DNA of 64,000 nt from NCBI RefSeq assembly GCF_963677715.1, contig NZ_OY782495.1, forward strand, positions 1,240,001 through 1,304,000, in the 5' to 3' direction. This document shows positions 34,938 through 41,480 of this stretch, one piece after another. The stretch comes from an uncultured Bacteroides sp. Its GTDB lineage: Bacteria > Bacteroidota > Bacteroidia > Bacteroidales > Bacteroidaceae. Made by a program: the position numbers and the translations under genes. Position 1 is the stretch's first letter, and each line of letters begins with the position of its first letter. The notes under the pieces were generated by a model. The model did no database searches and had not been told where the DNA came from. It worked only from the letters and a program-made list of their open reading frames with translations.

Positions 34938-35882
34938 ATGAGAATAAAATTATTATTAGGCTTGAGTCTGTTTGCTATCTTGGCAATGGACTGTATATCT
35001 GAAACGGACACGCCAAAGAGTAATGATAAGATTACGCGCATCTATGTAGGAACGGCTAATGCTAAGTCGAGAACCTTAACCGATGCTTCTACAGCTGAAG
35101 TGACTTGGAAAGATGGTGACGAGATTGCAGTGTTCCATATAAATGGTAGTGGACGAAGTGATTATAAACGCTTTCTATTATCTTCGGGTGCCGGCGAACA
35201 GTCGGCCTATTTTGAAGGCGTTACAGCAGATGACTATCTTACAGCTGGAGAGACGTATAAGGTAGCTTATCCTTATTCTTCAGTAGAAGAGTACGATGGA
35301 GATAACAATATCTTTAATATGCACGCTAATATAAGTGCAAGCAACAACACTGACCATTTGGCCAATCACAATTGGCTTGTTTCCGGTAACCGCGTCATAC
35401 CAACGGATGGAACAATGCCTTCTTTCTCTCTTGCACAAATCACAGCTCTTGCGAAAATTCGTCTGGATATTGACAACTTTACGGTAACAGGTCTAACTAA
35501 CAGACGTTATTTGACTAATGTAAACTTCACAATAGCAGATGCAACAAAGGCATTCTATAATTATATCTATTGGAATGAAGACTTAGACGTTACAGCATAC
35601 GAACGTTCAGAAGTTGCTACGGCAGGATTTTCAAATCAAGTCCAAATCGTTAATAATAGCTCCTATTATTATTGGGTGCCTATTATGCAAGAAACTTCAA
35701 GCGGTATTAAACAGTTAGACCTGTCTGTCCATTGGAGAGATGGAAACAATGTAGATTATTCAAGCGTTGTAGAGTATACGCCAAAGAGTATGTTTGTTCC
35801 GGGATATATTTATAATGTACATTTAATTCTGACTTTTACAGAAAATAGTGGAAATAGTGGCATACTAAGTTTGGTAGAGTAG
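34938..35882 (+). CDS. Fimbrillin-like (Mfa-like) surface protein
   Basis: The start is placed at ATG 34938 because the earlier ATG at 34917 lies inside the small peptide gene; this gives 314 residues. A signal peptide ends in AMDC (C19), a lipobox with an unusual aspartate before the cysteine. The mature part has the fimbrillin-like pattern SRTLTDASTAEVTWKDGDEI near residues 45-65, FSLAQITALAKIRLDI near 160-175 and a C-terminal VPGYIYNVHLILTF strand. Bacteroidetes fimbrillin-like proteins are lipoprotein precursors that assemble on the surface. Its position between the peptide and the modification genes is odd for a stalk or tip fimbrial locus. Confidence 0.8.
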   Translation: MRIKLLLGLSLFAILAMDCISETDTPKSNDKITRIYVGTANAKSRTLTDASTAEVTWKDGDEIAVFHINGSGRSDYKRFLLSSGAGEQSAYFEGVTADDYLTAGETYKVAYPYSSVEEYDGDNNIFNMHANISASNNTDHLANHNWLVSGNRVIPTDGTMPSFSLAQITALAKIRLDIDNFTVTGLTNRRYLTNVNFTIADATKAFYNYIYWNEDLDVTAYERSEVATAGFSNQVQIVNNSSYYYWVPIMQETSSGIKQLDLSVHWRDGNNVDYSSVVEYTPKSMFVPGYIYNVHLILTFTENSGNSGILSLVE

Positions 35883-35907
35883 TGTAATTATTCGATCATG
35901 TCAAATT

Positions 35908-36177
35908 ATGTATATTAGAAAAGAATACCAATTGCAGACCATAGCCAGCAAGAATTTTATCTTTCTTCACAAAAGTGGGGAAGTGGATATGACACGCATC
36001 TTGTCGTTCAACAAAACATCTGTCTGGCTATGGCAACAATTGTCAGAAAAAGAGTTTACCGAAGAGGAGGCATTGACTTTGTTGTGCGAACACTATGAGG
36101 GAGACATTTCACAAATAAAACAGAATCTAGAATGGTGGATAGAGTCGTTAATAGAAGAAGATGTCATTGTGAAGTAG
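35908..36177 (+). CDS. PqqD-like peptide-recognition protein (RRE domain)
   Basis: A protein of 89 residues with the PqqD fold: a beta-rich first half (LQTIASKNFIFLHKSGEVDM) then helices (SVWLWQQLSEKEFTEEEALT and ISQIKQNLEWWIESLIEEDV) with the typical NxTxxxLWxxL pattern read as NKTSVWLWQQL near residues 35-45. PqqD-family RRE domains bind leader peptides of ribosomally made natural products and deliver them to modifying enzymes. It is free-standing here, 25 nt after the fimbrillin-like gene and about 107 nt before the kinase gene. Confidence 0.85.
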   Translation: MYIRKEYQLQTIASKNFIFLHKSGEVDMTRILSFNKTSVWLWQQLSEKEFTEEEALTLLCEHYEGDISQIKQNLEWWIESLIEEDVIVK

Positions 36178-36284
36178 CTTTTTGACATGCTGATAAATAC
36201 ATTCTCAATCTTAACTAGGAGAACTGGTTTTCGTTGTTTGTCCCTCGATGCACATTAGTCCCTTTTATGTTCTAATATCAAAAG

Positions 36285-37154
36285 ATGGAAAACTATTATA
36301 GTATAGCTGGGCATTTAGTTTGTATTGTTTGTGAAAGCCCTACGGTGATGCTAGCCCTTTCAGAATTTGAGGCGTTTCAGGTTTCGGGTTCCGAATCAGA
36401 ATCGGGTAACACGGATATAATCGTGACTTTGCAAGAAGATACACCTCAATCTGTTCAGGGCACTCTATATCACACACTTGTGACCGATGTTGCGGTTTCT
36501 CGTTTTTACAACTCGGCAGAGGTCTCAGGAATGGAAATTTGGCAGTGTGAACGATTGCAATTAACAATGCGGTTCAAACATGGCAGTCAAGAGTGTTTCA
36601 TACAAGGAAACTTGTCGCCATTGTTACTTCGCTTTGCTTTGTGGGCCGCTTTCAATATAGCGGTCATCGGTCGTCAGACGGTGGCTATTCATGCTTCGGC
36701 AGTTATCTATCAAGGCCGGGCATTCCTGTTTTTGGGTGAATCGGGTACAGGTAAAAGCACACATACCCGACTGATTTGTCAGCATTATCCCCAAGCGGAA
36801 TTGCTGAACGACGACAGCCCTATTCTTAGGATTGAGCACGATAGATGTATGGTTTACGGTTCGCCTTGGAGTGGAAAGACATCTTGCTATAGACAGTGTA
36901 AGGCTCCTTTGGGTGGAGTGGTTAGGCTTCATCAGTCGGTAGTAAATAAGATTTCACGATTGCCTGTACATCAAGCAATCGGTGCTTTATTGCCCTCTTT
37001 CCCCCCAGAATTGTATTTATGCTATGGTAGTCAGTCCAAAGTCTTAGCTATCATTTCGGAAATCATAGAGCAAGCCCCTGTTTATTCCTTGCAATGTCTT
37101 CCTGATAAAGAGGCAGCCGAAATGTCAGTTGAAACCATAACGAAATCTTTGTGA
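36285..37154 (+). CDS. HPr kinase-like P-loop protein
   Basis: A protein of 289 residues. The P-loop GESGTGKST lies at about residues 151-159, preceded by IHASAVIYQGRAFLFL. Acidic LLNDDSP follows near 176-182, then GSPWSGKTS near 195. This order matches HprK-type kinases that act on the serine or threonine of a small partner, including those of lasso-peptide clusters (paeninodin type). The N-terminal 100 residues are not a recognised HPr-sensing domain. It follows the PqqD-like gene and abuts the peptidase gene. A likely role is phosphorylation of the precursor peptide; this is inference. Confidence 0.78.
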   Translation: MENYYSIAGHLVCIVCESPTVMLALSEFEAFQVSGSESESGNTDIIVTLQEDTPQSVQGTLYHTLVTDVAVSRFYNSAEVSGMEIWQCERLQLTMRFKHGSQECFIQGNLSPLLLRFALWAAFNIAVIGRQTVAIHASAVIYQGRAFLFLGESGTGKSTHTRLICQHYPQAELLNDDSPILRIEHDRCMVYGSPWSGKTSCYRQCKAPLGGVVRLHQSVVNKISRLPVHQAIGALLPSFPPELYLCYGSQSKVLAIISEIIEQAPVYSLQCLPDKEAAEMSVETITKSL

Positions 37155-37156
37155 AT

Positions 37157-37615
37157 ATGGAAGAAATCGATAACAATTGGTTGTTCCGGCAGGTTGAGAT
37201 AGCCTTGAACACTAAAAAACGAGTAAAAATCCGTTTGATGGGAGAAAGCATGTATCCTTTTCTAAATTCAAGGAGCGACATATTGGTCATTGCCCCATTT
37301 ATTTCAGAAACTGTGCGCGTGGGCGATGTGGTATTGGCTAAGGTCAACGACCAATATGTTCTTCATCGGCTTATTGAAAAAAAAGAGCAGGGATGGTGTA
37401 AGTTGCAGGGTGATGCAAACATGAAAAAACAAGAGTTGGTGCATGTGGGAAATATTATTGGACGATTAGTACAGATAGAACGAAATGGGACACAAACGAT
37501 AGATTGTCTCTCTAAAAAGTGGCAGTGGTATGGACGATGCTGGATAAAATTAAGATTCTGCAGAACCTATTTGTTGAAAATTATTTTATGGAAACGCCGT
37601 GCCATAAAGAAATGA
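37157..37615 (+). CDS. S26-type (signal-peptidase-like) processing peptidase
   Basis: A protein of 152 residues, start taken as ATG 37157 (a GTG at 37151 would overlap the kinase stop). The motif GESMYPFL places the serine nucleophile at S31. GDVVLAKVNDQYVLHRLI has histidine H70 where bacterial signal peptidases have the catalytic lysine. LQGDAN places an aspartate at D86. This Ser/His arrangement is the S26B (ER/archaeal) kind. No membrane anchor is evident at the N-terminus, but a hydrophobic stretch near 137-145 (TYLLKIILW) could attach it. It probably trims the cassette's peptide. Confidence 0.8.
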   Translation: MEEIDNNWLFRQVEIALNTKKRVKIRLMGESMYPFLNSRSDILVIAPFISETVRVGDVVLAKVNDQYVLHRLIEKKEQGWCKLQGDANMKKQELVHVGNIIGRLVQIERNGTQTIDCLSKKWQWYGRCWIKLRFCRTYLLKIILWKRRAIKK

Positions 37616-37622
37616 AGTGGTA

Positions 37623-39260
37623 ATGGGAAAATATGAAAAAATAAGAAGCATATATCAGGCATTACCCGATAAAACTCGTGTATGTGGTATTTGGGTGCTA
37701 ATCTGGATTGTGATAAGATCCTTGTTCGATTTTATAGGAATAGCAAGCGTCCTATCTGTTGTATATTTCTTGATCAGAAAGGAATATATGAATTATGCGC
37801 TATGGGTTATAGCATTGTGCTTTGCGATTTTGCTTATTAAAATGGTCGCATTACATTACATCGACAAGTATTGTATGCAATGGTATTTATCCATTTATAA
37901 GTATTTTTCAACGTCTGTTTTATTGAAGTATTATCAGAGTGGTTTGCTATTTATCCGAAAACAGGGTATCGCAGATTTAACTTATAACACAAACGGTATC
38001 TGTTATGCTTTTACTACACTTGTTATTCCATCCATTTTACAGTCGGCAGGCAACATCTGTTTGATCATTGTTTTTATGATCTGTTTTTTGATCTTTTCTC
38101 CTTATGTAGCTTTATTGTTTCTGTTTTTTGTCAGTTTGTTTATCGTGGCTTATGTGTGGCTCGTAGGGAAAGACATTTCGCAAATTGGTAAAGAGGAGAT
38201 AGAGGCAAAAAAAGGGCAGTGGGAAACCGTACAAGATTGTTTCAACGGGTATGTGGAGATGGAAATATATAATGCTTTCCCTTATTTCATGAAGCGTTTT
38301 ATAAAAGGCATTAATGCGATTATCTCCTGCCAAAACAGGATGAAAATAAAAACAGAAATACCCGCTTATCTTCTGGAAATGATGATGCTAGTACTTTTGA
38401 TAATTGTCTTTCTTATTAGTCACAGTACAGAAGAATTAGTCCTGTTGTTGAGCGCTGTATCAATAGGTGTTTTTAAAATATTGCCATCCATAAAGCAAAT
38501 TATATCGGGATATAACACGTTGCAGAATCATTTATGTACGATCGATATTCTTTACGATGCCATAAACCTACAATGCGAATCTTTGAAAAGAAGCAGAAGT
38601 GTAATCTATAAAGATACAATAAAGTTCAATGATGTTGATTTCTATTATGATAAACAAAATCAAGTGTTGAACAGAGTGAATATTGAGATAAAAAAGGGTG
38701 AGCGAATAGGAATTCAAGGTGAATCAGGTTTTGGAAAAACAACATTGCTAAACGTTTTGCTCGGATTTCTTGATCCCAACAATGGTCAGGTGTTGATAGA
38801 TGAGACCAATTTGGCAGACATGAATTTACAGATGTGGCATCAACAGATTGGCTATGTTCCGCAAGAGGTGTTTATCGCCGATGATACCATCGCTGGAAAT
38901 ATTGCATTCGGATTATCTCATGAAAAAATGAACGAACAAAAAATATATGAGGTCTTAAAAATAGTGCAACTCTATGATTGGGTAAAAGCTTTACCTCTTG
39001 ACATAAATACACGCATTGGCGAGAATGGCTGCTTGGTATCGTGCGGGCAGAAACAAAGGCTTGGAATTGCACGGGCGTTGTACAAAAAGGCCCAACTACT
39101 GATCCTTGACGAAGCTACTTCTGCGTTAGATGAGGTGACTGAAAAAAATATATTGAGTATCATTGATAGATTGACGGAAAAAGATTCGGGACGAACTTTA
39201 ATTATGGTTTCACATAATAAATATTCAATGAAAATGTGTGAAAGATTTATTAACATATAG
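37623..39260 (+). CDS. ABC exporter (membrane and ATPase domains fused)
   Basis: Start taken at ATG 37623 (an upstream GTG is the alternative), giving 545 residues. About six transmembrane helices occupy residues 20-310, then the ATPase: Walker A GESGFGKTT near 370, Q-loop GYVPQEVF, a signature that reads VSCGQKQR instead of LSGGQ, Walker B LLILDEATSALDE and the switch histidine in MVSHNK. There is no N-terminal C39 peptidase, so cleavage must be done by another enzyme, fitting the S26-type gene 8 nt upstream. It would export the modified peptide. A terminator follows at 39475. Confidence 0.88.
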   Translation: MGKYEKIRSIYQALPDKTRVCGIWVLIWIVIRSLFDFIGIASVLSVVYFLIRKEYMNYALWVIALCFAILLIKMVALHYIDKYCMQWYLSIYKYFSTSVLLKYYQSGLLFIRKQGIADLTYNTNGICYAFTTLVIPSILQSAGNICLIIVFMICFLIFSPYVALLFLFFVSLFIVAYVWLVGKDISQIGKEEIEAKKGQWETVQDCFNGYVEMEIYNAFPYFMKRFIKGINAIISCQNRMKIKTEIPAYLLEMMMLVLLIIVFLISHSTEELVLLLSAVSIGVFKILPSIKQIISGYNTLQNHLCTIDILYDAINLQCESLKRSRSVIYKDTIKFNDVDFYYDKQNQVLNRVNIEIKKGERIGIQGESGFGKTTLLNVLLGFLDPNNGQVLIDETNLADMNLQMWHQQIGYVPQEVFIADDTIAGNIAFGLSHEKMNEQKIYEVLKIVQLYDWVKALPLDINTRIGENGCLVSCGQKQRLGIARALYKKAQLLILDEATSALDEVTEKNILSIIDRLTEKDSGRTLIMVSHNKYSMKMCERFINI

Positions 39261-39268
39261 TTGAAACA

Positions 39269-39412
39269 ATGAAGAGAGCGGGTGATTTTGATGGGACAAT
39301 CGCTCATTTTACATACCCTAAGATTGGTAAAGAAATAACATTCGCTATAGAAACACTTAAACTTCTACAAAGTGAGTATCACCAGATCATATTATAGACA
39401 GTTCGTGAATAA
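39269..39412 (+). pseudogene. HAD-family hydrolase start, broken by two stop codons
   Basis: Starting at ATG 39269 the frame contains DFDGTIAHFTYPKIGKEI and ETLKLLQSEYHQIIL, then TAG, then TVRE, then TAA. This is the N-terminus of a small HAD-type hydrolase; the motif DFDGT is the nucleophile motif, and the usual continuation is LWTVREG, with W replaced by a stop. No further homologous sequence follows. It lies 8 nt after the ABC exporter, at the right end of the capsule and peptide region. Confidence 0.7.
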
Positions 39413-39474
39413 TTTGTTGTATCATATCATTACTATCTCATTAAAAAAACACTCCCCAATAAATTGTGTAAATG

Positions 39475-39510
39475 ATAACTCGGGTCTTTAGATTCGAGTT
39501 ATTTTTTTAT
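39475..39510 (+). terminator. Rho-independent terminator after the peptide cassette
   Basis: Stem ataactcg (39475-39482) pairs perfectly with cgagttat (39495-39502) around a 12-nt loop, followed by an uninterrupted run of t. It is placed to end the long plus-strand transcript of the capsule and peptide genes. The rest of 39413-39628 shows no gene. Confidence 0.75.
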
Positions 39511-39628
39511 ATTTTTAAAACGAATAATTCATGGACTGGAATAGCTAACTTTAGCCGAACATTGAGTTAAGCATAAAATTTTAGTTTTTCTGATGAAAAA
39601 AGGAAGAAACCGATCAAGTTGATGTCTA

Positions 39629-40882
39629 TTACACTTTTACAAAATCAGACAGCATACTTTCAATCAATTTTTCATTAATCCCCAACTCCTTTGCATACCC
39701 TTCAAATTGTGCAATTGCATTGGCAACAGTATCGAGCAAAGCTTTATAATCTTGTATGTCATTGTTTAGACCTACTGTTTCTAAGTCTTCACGGGTAATA
39801 TTTTCGTTCTTGCCATTCACTGTCAATGAATGCGTATTGGAATAAGCTGGCGCAGTGGGGTCGACACTATAGGTTAGATCGTAGGCAGGTGATAACCGCC
39901 AAGCTCCATCACGATTCATGCAGAATGAAAAATTCTTTGAATGGTCATCTACATTTCGGGCAATAACGTTAAACACCATCCGTAGGTATTGCTGTTTGCT
40001 ATCCTCGTATGGTAAATGAAGCCGTCTGATTACGGCAAAAAGATCTTCATAGCTATCGCTTGTTAGTGACATGGCAGCTAGCGTTTGCGTATGCACTTTA
40101 TCGTTTCCGATACGGTCGAATCGTTGAGTCAGAAAATGTGTTACGTTGCCGTATGTACGGAGTTCTGAAGGCATCATCTCAATTCCGGCATCCAAAGCCA
40201 TCCGATAATAAATATATTCTAGTTTGGCGAAAGGATAAGCAGAATTATCATCATATTTAAGAATATAATGTTGAAATCCTTCTGGAATTACTCCTTGGCC
40301 TGAAATGACTTCTTCTGTGGTTTGGTTTAACGCTACAATGGCTTTCGGACGTTTTCCTCCGGGTGAAGAACTTAGCTCTACTAAATCTTGCCACAAAATA
40401 GAATTTTCCTGATTTAAAACGGTTGTCTCTCTTTCGTTCAGCACTTGCTTAGCAAATGCATATAGTTTTTGAACATCTACGGCAAAAGTAGAGTTATTGC
40501 CCAGCTTATGGGCCGGCTCATATTCTAAAGCTCCCATTGCCCGACTATCGATAAATGAGAGATGGTCTACGGGGGTGGTTGTCTTTATCGAAACATGATT
40601 GTCTCTTAACCACGCCTTGAAAAGTGAGTTGCCCCATTTGTCGGGTAGCGAATCGGCAATCATTGGCGGAAGTCCTTGATAAAGTTTCTCTTTGTCACCT
40701 GTCCATGGCAGTTGCTTTTGGCTGCGGGGAGAATTTATAGACATCGTTAATGGTGCAATATCTAATCCTCGCTTAAGGAACGAAGGCTCATATTCAAAAA
40801 CAGCTACTCCTGCTTCCTTATCCCATGAAAGATAACCAACATCCATTCCCCATAACTTGACTTTTACCACATTTGTTTCCAT
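39629..40882 (-). CDS. hipA: HipA-family serine/threonine kinase toxin
   Basis: A protein of 417 residues, full length for the family. N-terminal domain (VKVKLWGMDVGYLSWDKEAG), then SSPGGKRPKAIVALNQT near residue 173, and the kinase core with the catalytic NVDDHSKNFSFCMNRD near 312 and AYDLTYS near 335. HipA toxins phosphorylate an aminoacyl-tRNA synthetase, as E. coli HipA does with GltX, and cause growth arrest. It forms a two-gene operon with the HipB-like antitoxin 3 nt upstream. An 84-nt piece of the same gene occurs again at 7921-8004. All core residues seem intact, so it should be active. Confidence 0.9.
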   Translation of the reverse strand: METNVVKVKLWGMDVGYLSWDKEAGVAVFEYEPSFLKRGLDIAPLTMSINSPRSQKQLPWTGDKEKLYQGLPPMIADSLPDKWGNSLFKAWLRDNHVSIKTTTPVDHLSFIDSRAMGALEYEPAHKLGNNSTFAVDVQKLYAFAKQVLNERETTVLNQENSILWQDLVELSSSPGGKRPKAIVALNQTTEEVISGQGVIPEGFQHYILKYDDNSAYPFAKLEYIYYRMALDAGIEMMPSELRTYGNVTHFLTQRFDRIGNDKVHTQTLAAMSLTSDSYEDLFAVIRRLHLPYEDSKQQYLRMVFNVIARNVDDHSKNFSFCMNRDGAWRLSPAYDLTYSVDPTAPAYSNTHSLTVNGKNENITREDLETVGLNNDIQDYKALLDTVANAIAQFEGYAKELGINEKLIESMLSDFVKV

Positions 40883-40885
40883 ATC

Positions 40886-41176
40886 TTATTTTTTGTTTTG
40901 CTTCTTGAATAGTTCTCGTGGGCTGGCAGGTAATTCGGGCAATAATTTTTCAATCTCTTCCAAGCTGTCTATTGCTCGAAGTAGTTTGATGAATGAGGCC
41001 AAAGTTATTCCGGTAGAAGAACCATTCTCAAAAGAGCTGATAGTAAATATACTCAAACCGGATTTTTCTGCAACTTCTTTTTGCGTATATCCCATCCGCT
41101 TTCGGTAATCAGAATATCGTTTACCAAATTCCCTAATTATATCGCTCCCTGATTTCTCGTATAATTCTCTGTACAT
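40886..41176 (-). CDS. hipB: HipB-like antitoxin, helix-turn-helix regulator
   Basis: A protein of 96 residues with a Cro/C1-type helix-turn-helix at about 24-60 (YRKRMGYTQKEVAEKSGL, then ISSFENGSSTGI). It binds and neutralises HipA and represses its own promoter. It is first in the operon, 3 nt ahead of hipA. Upstream are a strong Bacteroides promoter and two palindromic sites that probably are its operators (41202-41217 and 41243-41258). Length is slightly above that of E. coli HipB (88 residues). Confidence 0.88.
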   Translation of the reverse strand: MYRELYEKSGSDIIREFGKRYSDYRKRMGYTQKEVAEKSGLSIFTISSFENGSSTGITLASFIKLLRAIDSLEEIEKLLPELPASPRELFKKQNKK

Positions 41177-41197
41177 ACCTTTAGATCATTTATTATA

Positions 41198-41231
41198 CAA
41201 ATATAGATAAATCTATAATAATAACAACAAA
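41198..41231 (-). promoter_or_regulatory. Promoter of hipBA
   Basis: On the minus strand TTTG (41228-41231) is followed after 22 nt by TATATTTG (41198-41205), an exact -7 match, 22 nt upstream of the hipB ATG at 41176. The -7 box overlaps operator 1, so binding of HipB there would block transcription. Confidence 0.75.
41202..41217. promoter_or_regulatory. Palindromic operator 1 of hipBA
   Basis: tatagat-aa-atctata, with perfect 7-bp arms. It overlaps the -7 box of hipBA. A related site with the same half-site (atctata) lies 41 bp away, about four helical turns. Confidence 0.65.
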
Positions 41232-41242
41232 TAACCAAATAA

Positions 41243-41258
41243 TATAGTTTTATCTATA
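41243..41258. promoter_or_regulatory. Palindromic operator 2 of hipBA
   Basis: tatag-ttttat-ctata, with 5-bp perfect arms and the atctata half-site of operator 1. It lies just upstream of the -33 element of hipBA. It is weaker than operator 1 in symmetry. Confidence 0.5.
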
Positions 41259-41480
41259 CTAAAAATCCTTTTATGGAGTTTCAATCGAGCAACAAAGATA
41301 GGGAAGGCTTGGCTAGTTGTATGGAGCAAAACAGCTGATGACTATGAGGAGTTTTATCCTGAATATTCATACATCTTCGCTAAAAACCGCACAAAAACCG
41401 CACAAAAAGATACCGATCTAAAGAAAAAGGTTTTTTAAATTTGCCCTCAAAAAATAGTTAAACTTAATTTATTATGAAAT
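41259..41480. other. Gap with an open, startless stretch and an 11-bp duplication
   Basis: The plus-strand frame 41283-41438 is open for 51 codons without a start (it contains TKIGKAWLVVWSKTADDY) and may be the tail of a lost gene; I do not recognise it. Within it the 11-mer aaaaaccgcac occurs twice in tandem (41382-41403). The end carries the promoter of the next gene. Confidence 0.4.
41436..41443 (+). promoter_or_regulatory. -7 box ahead of the TonB-receptor-like gene
   Basis: TAAATTTG matches TAnnTTTG exactly and lies 37 nt upstream of the ATG at 41481. No clear -33 element. Confidence 0.5.

Noticed and set aside
33616-39260. Lasso-peptide cluster
   Set aside because: PqqD-like, HprK-like and nucleotidyltransferase genes are present, but there is no asparagine-synthetase-like cyclase and no B2 transglutaminase-type peptidase, so a lasso product cannot be claimed.
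41382-41403. 11-bp tandem duplication aaaaaccgcac
   Set aside because: Only two units and no structural or regulatory context; recorded in the gap entry only.
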